Below, one piece after another: positions 35,467 through 43,274 of a stretch of 64,000 bases of DNA; positions within the stretch are counted from its first letter, which is position 1, and each line of letters starts with the position of its first letter. Made by a program: the position numbers and the translations under genes. The DNA is from Burkholderiaceae bacterium (GTDB lineage Bacteria; Pseudomonadota; Gammaproteobacteria; Burkholderiales; Burkholderiaceae_C): the NCBI GenBank assembly GCA_919902775.1, contig CAKKRJ010000011.1, positions 1-64,000 of the forward strand, written 5' to 3'. The notes beneath the pieces are model-generated. The model did no database searches. It saw only the letters and a program-made list of their open reading frames with translations, and was not told the origin of the DNA.

Positions 35467-36321
35467 TTATCGTGGGTTGAGGAGCAGGACCATAAAATTG
35501 TCTTCGCGTGAGTCGTTCGATCTGAACGATGACCCGAAACTGGATCGCCCAACGGGAGGGGTCATCAGGTTGTCATTCTGCCGAAATGAAAATGGGTTGT
35601 TCATCTCCCACGGATCCGCTTCGAACTGCGGCGGTTGGTGCTGGTGGATGGGATTTATAAACGAAGACTTTGGGGAGCCAAGAGGTTCATGCGTGGCGGC
35701 ACGTCGTGTGTCTTCTTGGGGGTCGTATGCACTGAAGGAAGGTCGATTGTTTTCGCTGAGTGCCTCGTCTTGCGCCAAGTCACCACCCATGAGGTCTTGC
35801 ATCGTCGGGGTTTCGGGTGCATCGCCACTCTGTGCTCGAGCAGATTTATTCAGTGGTGCCAACTCGCTGTCTGTCATGACGGTCGCCTGAAAAGAAATCG
35901 CTTCGGCGTGCGTCATTGCATCGGACAGCCAAGTTTCATCCATGCCCAGTGCCAACTGTTCGCGGCGGAAGGTCTTGCTGATCAGGTCCGCTGCTGCTGC
36001 TCGCTGCGCCTCACGATCTGCCGTGCCTATGTTGAATACGCCTTTGAGTTTGCTGAACCACCCTTGTTCCTTGAAGGTCAGGACTTGCCTGCCAGCTTTG
36101 TGCTCAATCAACTTGAATTGGAATTTTTCTGAATTACTTTGGTAGGACTTGCTTCTTCTTGCGGCAGAAAGCATGCGTTGCAGTTCGTCAGAAGTGATTT
36201 TTCCTCCTGTGACGTTCAGCCGAAATTCCGAGGCCTTGCGCCCTTGTTTCAGTTCCTTGATTTCCTGCCCGAGTCGTTGGTTCGCGCTGGTGGGCATGCG
36301 ATGGCTGTTGGTGATTTGCAT
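35467..36321 (-). CDS. Candidate type III effector, 284 residues
   Basis: Start ATG 36321 is chosen because AGGAG lies 6 bases upstream; the ORF's earlier start lacks one. The protein is hydrophilic with no signal peptide. It has a basic Asn/Ser/Arg-rich N-terminus, a folded-looking middle (about 45-150, with QGWFSKLKGVFNIG) and a disordered Pro/Ser/Asn-rich C-terminal third. It follows a chaperone-like gene by 36 bases and precedes the STAS regulator. No family was recognised. It could be an effector or a secreted regulator of the partner switch, given the shared operon. Confidence 0.6.
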   Translation of the reverse strand: MQITNSHRMPTSANQRLGQEIKELKQGRKASEFRLNVTGGKITSDELQRMLSAARRSKSYQSNSEKFQFKLIEHKAGRQVLTFKEQGWFSKLKGVFNIGTADREAQRAAAADLISKTFRREQLALGMDETWLSDAMTHAEAISFQATVMTDSELAPLNKSARAQSGDAPETPTMQDLMGGDLAQDEALSENNRPSFSAYDPQEDTRRAATHEPLGSPKSSFINPIHQHQPPQFEADPWEMNNPFSFRQNDNLMTPPVGRSSFGSSFRSNDSREDNFMVLLLNPR

Positions 36322-36357
36322 GGGCAACTCCTGCTGTTTCCTGTTGGAACTTTTCAA

Positions 36358-36855
36358 TCAAACACGCACCATGGGCTGGGGGTCTGGTGTGTTGTCGGGT
36401 GTGTGCACGGACGCAGGAGGTGCGCAAAACGCGTCCATGGCCTCAATCAAGTGATGCAAGCCTTCGGCCAGTTGTGTCATCTCCAAACCCTCACATGGCC
36501 AAGTTTCTTGCAAAACAAGGCAATGGGTCATGGCATCCATCGAAAAGCGACGTTCTTGAGGCATGAGGTGGTTCAGCTGCAGTGCCAATAAAGCTTTTGG
36601 CGTTTGCTGCAACGGATCTGCAGTGCGCACGGCAGCCGTGAATTGGTGCCGTTTTTCGTCATAAGACAAGGAAAATTCCAGTGCCTGCCCCAGGCTGAAT
36701 TCCAGATTGAAACCATTTTCCAGAATGGCTGCATCGGTGCCAGTGCCATCATCCACGTTGAACGCCTCTTCGTCTACCAGACTCAGGGTTAGCAGGGCAA
36801 ATTCAAAAGGCGCTGTTGTGGCATCCGGCAGTTCATCCGTATCGGGTTGTGTCAT
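36358..36855 (-). CDS. Probable type III chaperone
   Basis: 165 residues from ATG 36855 (MTQPDTDELP, with AAGGA upstream). The longer frame to 37176 crosses two repeat arrays and is rejected. Very acidic, with a beta core (LEFSLGQALEFSLSYDEKRH, QFTAAVRTADP) and a C-terminal helix (LAEGLHHLIEAMDAFC), consistent with a CesT-like chaperone with a disordered tail. Client is presumably the next gene. It heads the leftward operon and is preceded, 75 bases upstream, by repeat site 3. Confidence 0.65.
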   Translation of the reverse strand: MTQPDTDELPDATTAPFEFALLTLSLVDEEAFNVDDGTGTDAAILENGFNLEFSLGQALEFSLSYDEKRHQFTAAVRTADPLQQTPKALLALQLNHLMPQERRFSMDAMTHCLVLQETWPCEGLEMTQLAEGLHHLIEAMDAFCAPPASVHTPDNTPDPQPMVRV

Positions 36856-36930
36856 GGCGTTCCTTGTCAAATCAACGGCATTTTCGTTCACGGAAGGATA
36901 TGCGCAGGAGTGCCCAAAAATGACGCATTC

Positions 36931-36960
36931 ATCCCGACGAAATCCGACAAATTGCGACAT
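36931..36960 (-). promoter_or_regulatory. Three-unit TGTCG direct repeat, site 3 (minus strand)
   Basis: Read on the minus strand the units are atgtcgcaat (36960-36951), ttgtcggatt (36950-36941) and tcgtcgggat (36940-36931), again 10 bases each. The array ends 75 bases before the ATG at 36855, so it points at the leftward operon. Together with site 4 it forms a back-to-back pair, one array per promoter. Confidence 0.77.
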
Positions 36961-37002
36961 CCCAAAATCACTGGGGCAGTCTGTTGAAATGCCTGTGTGA
37001 GC

Positions 37003-37032
37003 TTGTCGGAATTTGTCGGAATTTGTCGGAGT
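37003..37032 (+). promoter_or_regulatory. Three-unit TGTCG direct repeat, site 4
   Basis: The cleanest array: ttgtcggaat at 37003 and 37013, ttgtcggagt at 37023. It ends 77 bases before the ATG at 37110 of the PP2C phosphatase. Unit length is exactly 10. The 42 bases between sites 3 and 4 carry no repeat unit. Confidence 0.8.
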
Positions 37033-37109
37033 CGGGTCGCTTCTCAAGCGCGGCATCCGCTGAGAATTCACAGACACGCATCTGGCGTGTTCCACCGATG
37101 CCCTGACCC

Positions 37110-39128
37110 ATGCGCCTGTCCCATCCCGCGAACCCTGCAGCCTCACACAGAGACTGGCGTCGCATGCGCTGGACATTGCGGGCGCGCACTTTCGCCTTCA
37201 TTTCGGTGATTCTGGCCATTGCCATCGGGGCGACGGTGGTGGCCATGGGGTTGAACGCGCGCAACACCTTGCTCGAGCAGGTCGAGCGCGATGTGAATGT
37301 GCTGGCGCAGGTGTTGGCACGGTCCATTTCGGTGTCCCAGCAACTGCCAGATCAGATGGAGGATCTGATGGGGCGGGGCATGCAGGCCACGGCGACGGCC
37401 TTGTCTCATTACGTGGTGGCAGCCGAGAAGGCTGGTGAATCCAGGGGCAGCATTCGCAAAGTACTCAAACAGATCATTGACAGCACGCTGATTGGTGAAA
37501 TCTGGATCACCGATTCGAAAGGGCATGCCTATTTGAATGCCCCTTTGGGTGTCGATTTCACCTTCAGCCCGGACGCCCATCTGCAGCCTCAGGCATCGGC
37601 GTTCTGGGGGCTCTTGTCTGGGCAGGTACCCATGGTCAACCAAGCCATGCAGCCGCGCGAGCTGGATCAAAAAATGTTCAAGTACGTGGGCGTGGGGGGC
37701 GTGGACAAGCCTCGCATTGTCCAGGTTGGCGCCGAGGGTGCACCGATTCAGAGCATGCGGGAATTCTCCGGGGTCAAGCGCTTGATCGGCTTGCTGGTCG
37801 GGACCGGGTCGATCAAAGCCATGTATGTGGTCAATCAGGACATGGCCATGCTGTCCTTTCACAACGCAGACAGCACGGAACCTGGCGGTGAAAAAAGGGA
37901 AAAGGAGCAACTGGCACGTGTGATGACCAGTGGTGAGGTGTTGACCCGGATCCATCAGGACCATGTCGAGGTCACGCGGGTGATTCGCGATGAGTTCGAT
38001 AACCATCTGGGCGCATTCACCGTGCAACTGCCGCGCGATGGCTTTGACAAGCTGCTGGAGCAGCAGATTTTCCATGCGCTGAGCGTGGGGGGCTTTGTGT
38101 TTGTGTTGGCGGGCTTGGTGAGTCTGATGTTTGCAGACCGCATCACGCAGCCCATTGCCACGATCACGCGTGCTGCGGCCAAGGTGCAGGCAGGTCAATT
38201 CAATCAGCTTGACGAATTGCACAAAACCAGCGAACGCGCCGACGAAATAGGCCAGCTTTCACGGGTGTTCGAGGGCATGGCCAGCGTCGTGGGCAACCGT
38301 GAACGCGAGTTGGATCAATTGGTGACCGAGCGCACGCATGAGCTGGCCGATAAAAACCAGGCGCTGGAGGCCGCACAGCAACGCATTGACGAAGAGCTGG
38401 AGCTGGCCAGAAAACTGCAATTGGCGATATTGCCCGCACGTTTTCCTGCCGCGAGCCTGTGCACGGGGGACGCGCGCATGCTGCCTGCGACCAGCATGGG
38501 CGGTGACTTCTACGATTTCATCGAGATGGGGCAGGGCCGGATTGCAGTGGTCATGGCCGACGTTTCCGGCAAGGGCGTGGCGGCGGCCTTTTTCATGGCG
38601 GTGGCACGCACCAGCATCAACAGTTTGGTGCGAATTCACGCTGATCCGGGGGAGTGCCTGCACCATGCCAACCAGGAGTTGTGCGGTCAAAATCCGTTGG
38701 ATCTGTTCGTCACGGTGTTTCTGGGTATTTTGGATACCCGAACCGGCGAGTTGGTGTACGCCAATGCTGGGCACAACCCACCTTACACGGTCAGCACCAA
38801 CACCCCCCCCCAACCACTGCCTCTGACACAAGGGATGGCGCTGGGCGTTGTCCCCGACCTGGATTACCTGACGCACACGGTGCAGTTGCGTCAGGGTGAC
38901 CTGTTGCTGGCCTATACCGATGGGGTCACCGAGGCGTTCAATGCGCAGCAGCAGGCTTTTGGCGAATCGCGGCTGGAAGATTTGCTGCGCAAGCATGTGG
39001 ACCTCTCGCCGCATGCCCTGGTGCAAGAAGTGTTTGAGCAGTTGTCTGATTTTGCGCAAGCCGCGCCGCAGTCGGACGACATCACCGTGGCGGCCCTGCG
39101 CTGGGGCAGTGCCAACGGGCCAACTTAA
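37110..39128 (+). CDS. RsbU/BtrU-like membrane PP2C phosphatase
   Basis: 672 residues. Membrane helix (about 30-50), a periplasmic sensor region (about 55-310, Cache-like), a second helix (about 324-346, LSVGGFVFVLAGLVSLMFAD), a HAMP domain (about 347-400), coiled coil, and a SpoIIE/PP2C domain. Phosphatase motifs are GGDFYDF, ADVSGKGVAAAFFMA, YANAGHNPP, LLAYTDGVTEA and QSDDITV, holding the metal-binding aspartates. It should dephosphorylate the STAS protein at 35134 in response to an outside signal. It opens the rightward operon behind repeat site 4. ATG 37164 is a possible later start, but the spacing to the repeat favours 37110. Confidence 0.93.
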   Translation: MRLSHPANPAASHRDWRRMRWTLRARTFAFISVILAIAIGATVVAMGLNARNTLLEQVERDVNVLAQVLARSISVSQQLPDQMEDLMGRGMQATATALSHYVVAAEKAGESRGSIRKVLKQIIDSTLIGEIWITDSKGHAYLNAPLGVDFTFSPDAHLQPQASAFWGLLSGQVPMVNQAMQPRELDQKMFKYVGVGGVDKPRIVQVGAEGAPIQSMREFSGVKRLIGLLVGTGSIKAMYVVNQDMAMLSFHNADSTEPGGEKREKEQLARVMTSGEVLTRIHQDHVEVTRVIRDEFDNHLGAFTVQLPRDGFDKLLEQQIFHALSVGGFVFVLAGLVSLMFADRITQPIATITRAAAKVQAGQFNQLDELHKTSERADEIGQLSRVFEGMASVVGNRERELDQLVTERTHELADKNQALEAAQQRIDEELELARKLQLAILPARFPAASLCTGDARMLPATSMGGDFYDFIEMGQGRIAVVMADVSGKGVAAAFFMAVARTSINSLVRIHADPGECLHHANQELCGQNPLDLFVTVFLGILDTRTGELVYANAGHNPPYTVSTNTPPQPLPLTQGMALGVVPDLDYLTHTVQLRQGDLLLAYTDGVTEAFNAQQQAFGESRLEDLLRKHVDLSPHALVQEVFEQLSDFAQAAPQSDDITVAALRWGSANGPT

Positions 39129-39142
39129 GAGGACGTACCCCC

Positions 39143-40291
39143 ATGATCTCAGTCAAAAAAACCAATGGACTGGGTGCAGTCTTGAAATACCGCGTCGCAG
39201 GGCTGTACCTGTTGCTGGCGATGGCACTGGTGGCTTGCGCAGACCGGCCAGCCCTGCAAAGGCACAACGAGGCATGTGTTGTCATTGACAACGATTACGA
39301 CATCGATGACATGATGGCCATGCCCATGGTGGTGGCCAACAAGCAGGTGGCGGCGATTGTCCAGTCGGAAGGCTACAGCCTGCCTGAAGTCAGTGCCCCT
39401 GCCTTGGAGCGCCTGATCAATGGTTCAGCGGCATCGCCCAGCGATCGCGCCATTCCTGTCATTGTGGGCAGTCGTGCCTCAGAGTCAGTTGATTTGTCGA
39501 GATGGCCCTGGCTGGGATTTTTCCGCGACATGATGGCGCATTCGAACGGTCTCTTGTCTTCGAAACCAGCGCCCAGACAGAGCCAACCCGACTACCCGGC
39601 GCAAGTGGCGCAAGCGGTCAGCCATTGCCAAAGTGTGTCGGTGCTCATTTTGGGGACCTACAGTTCTTTTGTGAATTACAGCCCGCGCATTCGGCACCAA
39701 ATCGACAAGGTGGTGATCATGGGGAAACCGATGGGGCAACAGGCCACCCGGCATGACAAGCAGTCGTTCAACTGTGCCTACGATTGGCCGGCCTGTCGCC
39801 AGGCCATGGGGCAATTGCAGGGGCTGAAGTCATTTTTCGTGGACATTCCAAGGATTGAGGGGTGTCGGGGTCCCGCGCCGCCGGTGGCCAGTTGCTACGG
39901 CCCCACGCTGGAAATGGTTCAAGGCCTTGAGGGGCGGGGCGGGCTGCGTGAGCAGGGATTGCCAGGCCGTTTGAGGCAAGCGCTGATCAACGCGTTCGAC
40001 TGCAATGGTTTTTTCCTGTCTGGCATGCCCGTGGTTCAGGGCACGGCTTGCACATCCCAATCAACATGGGTGCCCACCGAGGTCATGGCGGGTCCCGGCG
40101 GTCAAATGCTGTTTTGGGATCAAACGGCGGCTTTGTTCCTGCTGTACCCGGATTTGTTTGCTTTGAACGTTCAGTCGGCTGTCGATGACAAGCCAGGGCA
40201 CTTTGAACCAAGCTTGTTCAATGCTTCGCACGTTCAGACGATTGAGCGCATGCGGACCTTGTGGACCGACAGCACCAACCGTGGGCAGTGA
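39143..40291 (+). CDS. Lipoprotein with an inosine-uridine nucleoside hydrolase-like domain
   Basis: 382 residues. The leader ends in the lipobox LVAC (Cys32), so it should be a lipid-anchored envelope protein. Residues 49-59 (DNDYDIDDMMA) match the calcium-binding DxDPGxDDxxA motif of ribonucleoside hydrolases, with all four key aspartates kept but Pro-Gly replaced by Tyr-Asp. Downstream, VSVLILGTYSSFVNYSPRIR and IDKVVIMGKPMG fit the family's LGPLTNLA and MGG regions. A nucleoside- or NAD-processing role is possible but the substrate is unknown. It follows the phosphatase by 14 bases in a type III operon, which is unexpected company. Confidence 0.75.
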   Translation: MISVKKTNGLGAVLKYRVAGLYLLLAMALVACADRPALQRHNEACVVIDNDYDIDDMMAMPMVVANKQVAAIVQSEGYSLPEVSAPALERLINGSAASPSDRAIPVIVGSRASESVDLSRWPWLGFFRDMMAHSNGLLSSKPAPRQSQPDYPAQVAQAVSHCQSVSVLILGTYSSFVNYSPRIRHQIDKVVIMGKPMGQQATRHDKQSFNCAYDWPACRQAMGQLQGLKSFFVDIPRIEGCRGPAPPVASCYGPTLEMVQGLEGRGGLREQGLPGRLRQALINAFDCNGFFLSGMPVVQGTACTSQSTWVPTEVMAGPGGQMLFWDQTAALFLLYPDLFALNVQSAVDDKPGHFEPSLFNASHVQTIERMRTLWTDSTNRGQ

Positions 40292-40350
40292 GACCTCTCG
40301 ACCACAGGCCCACAGTCGATTTTTGAAATCAAGCACAAGGAAAAAACACG

Positions 40351-40785
40351 ATGACACTTGAAAGCATGCTGACATGGCTGCAGCTCCCGGTCAGTGCGAT
40401 CGATGGCAGCCAAGCACAATTTCGTGTGGACGAGCGCGTGACCGTGCAGTTGGAGCTCACGGCAGATGGCGAGTACCTTCGCTTGCGCTCTGCGGTGGGG
40501 CACAGTCTGGACACCGGCCCATCGGCGCTGGCGCTTGACATCGCCATCGCAAACTATGCGGGTGCGGCCACTGGCGGCGGTGCCTTGGGTCTTAACCCCG
40601 TCAATGGCGAGGTGCTGTTGTTTCTTGAAGTGCCTTGCGCATTGATGGATGCGCAGACGCTGGAGACGGTGGTGGGCCGTTTTGTGGAGGCCGCGCTGCA
40701 TTGGCGTGACCGTCTTGAAGCCAACGCAACGGCTGCCGAGACCGATGTCCCTGATGCCACGCACCAGGCTTGGGTGCGGGCATGA
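40351..40785 (+). CDS. CesT-like chaperone of the kinase-like effector
   Basis: 144 residues: N-terminal helix (MTLESMLTWLQLPVSAIDG), beta core (VTVQLELTADGEYLRLRSAV; GEVLLFLEVPCALMDAQ) and a C-terminal helix (VVGRFVEAALHWRDRLEANA), the class I chaperone pattern. A ribosome site AAGGAAAA lies upstream of ATG 40351. It overlaps the effector start by ATGA, the tightest chaperone-effector coupling in the island. Confidence 0.8.
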   Translation: MTLESMLTWLQLPVSAIDGSQAQFRVDERVTVQLELTADGEYLRLRSAVGHSLDTGPSALALDIAIANYAGAATGGGALGLNPVNGEVLLFLEVPCALMDAQTLETVVGRFVEAALHWRDRLEANATAAETDVPDATHQAWVRA

Positions 40786-41969
40786 AAATTTCAAATTTCG
40801 GTGATTTGGTTGCCACAGGGCAGACGCAATCTGGTCGCGCGCAGTTGCGTGCCACCGAAAAGGGCGATCTGAGTGTCGTGACCCTTGGAAAGTTCAGGCG
40901 ATTTTTTTCTGCGATTGGACGCAACCAGGCCGGCAGGGACAGCAATCGCGCAGGGGCGCAGGCTTATGTCGCCCATGTCCGCCAAACGAAAGGATTTGAG
41001 GCCGCCCGTTTTGCCGAAGCCGCTTTGTCTCACCGCATCGACAAAGGCAAGCCTGTGTCGATGCGAAAAATCCAGGCACTGGAGAGCGCATGGCACACCG
41101 CTGTACAGGCCACGGGGACGCAAGGTGCGCGCGCGTTCCAGGCCGCAGATTTGGTGGATGCAGGTGAACCCGTGGGGTTGGGCTCCAACAACAAAATTGT
41201 CAAAGCCACATTCGACAACGGGACCGAGGTCATGACGGGGGCGCTGAAGCCGCTTGGGACGTCGGCCGGTGCCGTCTTGCTCACGGGGCGTGACGAAGAC
41301 TTGGGGGCGGAGACTTATGTGCTGGACCGCAATTTGGCTTCGCAGCGCATGGCCGAGTGCCTTGGCGTCCATGTGATTGCTGGCGGTGTACCGGCGCAGA
41401 CCGCTCAGGGCAAACCAGCGTTGCTGATGGAATTGGTGCACGGCGACTCGGTGGCTGATCGGGTGGACGCCGGGAAAGAGGTGCTGGATGGACCTGAATT
41501 GCGCCGTGGCTTGGTGGGCTTGCAGGTGGTCGACATCCTGACGGGACAGATCGATCGCAATTTGGCCAACATCATGCTCAAGCGCGAAAGCGGCCGTGAC
41601 ATTCCTGTGGGCATCGACAATGACCTTTCTTTTGTCACTGCCGCCTCTGTTGAGGAATTGCACACGTTTGTCAACAGGGAAGCCAAACCCGTAGGCATGC
41701 CCGTGGTGTTGGACCAATCCATGCGCCAACAAATCATGCGCATGACGCGCCATGATTTGGTGGCCGTGATGGGGCCCAACCTGGCCACGGCGGGACGCCT
41801 GGAGGCCGCCGCTGCGCGCTTGTCTGCGTTGCAGGCCCACATCGCATCGGGCGCGGTCATGGTGATTGAAGACAGTGCATGGCAACACCCCCAAGTCCCT
41901 CATTTGTTAAATCAGAATGCCGACAATTACTGGCATCAAGCCATGCATGCACGGCCCGAGACGACATGA
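40782..41969 (+). CDS. Candidate effector with a protein/lipid-kinase-like fold
   Basis: 395 residues from ATG 40782 (ATGA overlap with its chaperone). After an N-terminal region of about 130 residues comes a kinase-like domain: a beta3-type strand VMTGALKPLG (Lys about 155), hinge-like ALLMELVHGDS, catalytic loop LTGQIDRNLANIML (Asp and Asn about 257 and 262) and metal-binding GIDNDLSFV (about 277-282). The DR-x-x-x-N loop followed by an IDxDxxF segment is closest in form to the PI3/4-kinase and HipA-like branch, not classical Ser/Thr kinases. Target (lipid or protein) is unknown. Last gene of the rightward accessory operon. Confidence 0.75.
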   Translation: MKISNFGDLVATGQTQSGRAQLRATEKGDLSVVTLGKFRRFFSAIGRNQAGRDSNRAGAQAYVAHVRQTKGFEAARFAEAALSHRIDKGKPVSMRKIQALESAWHTAVQATGTQGARAFQAADLVDAGEPVGLGSNNKIVKATFDNGTEVMTGALKPLGTSAGAVLLTGRDEDLGAETYVLDRNLASQRMAECLGVHVIAGGVPAQTAQGKPALLMELVHGDSVADRVDAGKEVLDGPELRRGLVGLQVVDILTGQIDRNLANIMLKRESGRDIPVGIDNDLSFVTAASVEELHTFVNREAKPVGMPVVLDQSMRQQIMRMTRHDLVAVMGPNLATAGRLEAAAARLSALQAHIASGAVMVIEDSAWQHPQVPHLLNQNADNYWHQAMHARPETT

Positions 41970-42224
41970 ACGTGCGCCGGGCGTGACTTGGCGGTGGGTT
42001 TCGCGGTTTTTTCGAACCAGTTCAACGACCGTAATCTGGCGGATTCAAGTACGAAGTGCAATACGGGCCAAATTCATCAAAAAAGCTGCATGTATTGAGG
42101 CTTTTTTGTTTTTTCTAAATTTTGAGAAAATTATCGAAGGGCAAACCACAATAAGATGTAATTTGTTCGTTTCAATGACTTCCTTAAACATTTTGATTAA
42201 TGCAGAATAGGCATTTTTCTACAA
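41970..42224. other. Right border of the island, A+T-rich spacer
   Basis: 255 bases without a credible gene. The first 100 are of ordinary composition; from 42070 the sequence turns strongly A+T-rich and contains the hairpin annotated at 42078 and promoter-like A/T runs before the RodZ-like gene. No repeat of the left border, no integrase remnant and no TGTCG array was seen here. Confidence 0.5.
42078..42108 (+). terminator. Hairpin with T-run after the last island gene
   Basis: A 9-bp stem (42078-42086 with 42100-42108) of CAAAAAAGC pairs with GCTTTTTTG around a 13-base loop, followed by TTTTTT. It is A+T-rich, works on paper in both directions, and lies 109 bases after the effector stop. 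Confidence 0.6.
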
Positions 42225-43274
42225 ATGGTTCTTGGGATGTCGAATCCAACTTCCAATCGTGTGCGCGGTGAACTGCTGCGTGAGTGGCGTTTTTCCCAGA
42301 AATGGGATGTCGTTGAGCTGGCCAGACGGGTCAATTTGTCCATTGGTCAAATTCAGCAACTGGAGACAGGGGGCACGTCGCTTTTTTACAGCACGGCCAT
42401 CCGGGAAAACGCCGCCAAAAAAGTCGCCGCGATGTTGGGCGCCGATCCCCTGGCGGTGATCCGCATGGACGATGAGCCTGCCGCACCGGGCCCCGAGGAC
42501 AAAGTGGTGGACGATTTGATTGCGTTGTCGCGCCAGCGTGCCCAAGCCGCCCGACAGCCCTCGTTTGTTGTGCGGCATGCCAGCGGGATGGCCACAGTAC
42601 TGTTGTTGATGGTGGGGGTGTTTGCTGCTGCCGGGTGGTTGCAGCAAAAATGGCAAAACGGCGGGGCTCAGCAGTTTTGGCGTGAAGCCGCTGCACCTGC
42701 GGCCATGGCGCCTGCGACTGGCCAGGCCCAGGTTTTGCCTGCGCAGGCGGCGTCAGAGTTGAACGAAGGGGCTTTGCAGAAGACAGTGCCCTTGGCCACC
42801 GCTTCAACGGCCGAAGTCCTTGTGCAGCCTGCCCCCACTGCGGCTACAGCAGGGGTGACCCCCACGCCGGCTTTGGCATCGGCGACCGTGCCGACCCCCA
42901 CATCTGCCATAGCCTTTGCGCCACCTGCGGCTGCAAGCACTTCAGTGGCTGTCGCCAGCGCACACCCCAACCCCTTGTGTCAGCAAGTGAGCACGGGCCA
43001 TGCCATCACGCCTGCACGTCCCAGCAAAGCGGGCGACATGGTGTACATCGTGGCCCAAAAAATCGGTTCGGTGTGTGTGGTCGATGCGGCCGGTGTGCAC
43101 ACGGTCCTGTCGCTCAAACCGCAGGAGGCCCGCAGCGTCTATGGCGCGGCACCTTGGCGCGTGAACTTTGAGCAGCCGGAACAAGCCCAGTTGTATTTTC
43201 AGGGGGAGAGGTTGCGCGTGCCGGGGGGCAGCGTGACCACCGTGGCCTTGCACGAGGCCAGCTTGTCTCAGTGA
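42225..43274 (+). CDS. RodZ-like helix-turn-helix membrane protein
   Basis: 349 residues. N-terminal HTH (about 12-70, LLREWRFSQKWDVVELARRV), a single membrane helix (about 119-140, ATVLLLMVGVFAAAGWLQQ), a long Ala/Pro/Thr linker in the periplasm (about 145-250), and a C-terminal beta domain (about 268-345, VCVVDAAGVHTVLSLK; APWRVNFEQPEQAQLYFQ) like DUF4115 of RodZ. RodZ links MreB to the cell-wall machinery; this copy may instead be a variant with another role. ATG 42237 is an alternative start. The 3' end overlaps the convergent ParB-like gene by 7 bases. Confidence 0.7.
   Translation: MVLGMSNPTSNRVRGELLREWRFSQKWDVVELARRVNLSIGQIQQLETGGTSLFYSTAIRENAAKKVAAMLGADPLAVIRMDDEPAAPGPEDKVVDDLIALSRQRAQAARQPSFVVRHASGMATVLLLMVGVFAAAGWLQQKWQNGGAQQFWREAAAPAAMAPATGQAQVLPAQAASELNEGALQKTVPLATASTAEVLVQPAPTAATAGVTPTPALASATVPTPTSAIAFAPPAAASTSVAVASAHPNPLCQQVSTGHAITPARPSKAGDMVYIVAQKIGSVCVVDAAGVHTVLSLKPQEARSVYGAAPWRVNFEQPEQAQLYFQGERLRVPGGSVTTVALHEASLSQ

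Noticed and set aside
36856-37176. N-terminal extension of the chaperone at 36358 to 37176
   Set aside because: It crosses both repeat arrays and overlaps the start of the divergent phosphatase gene.
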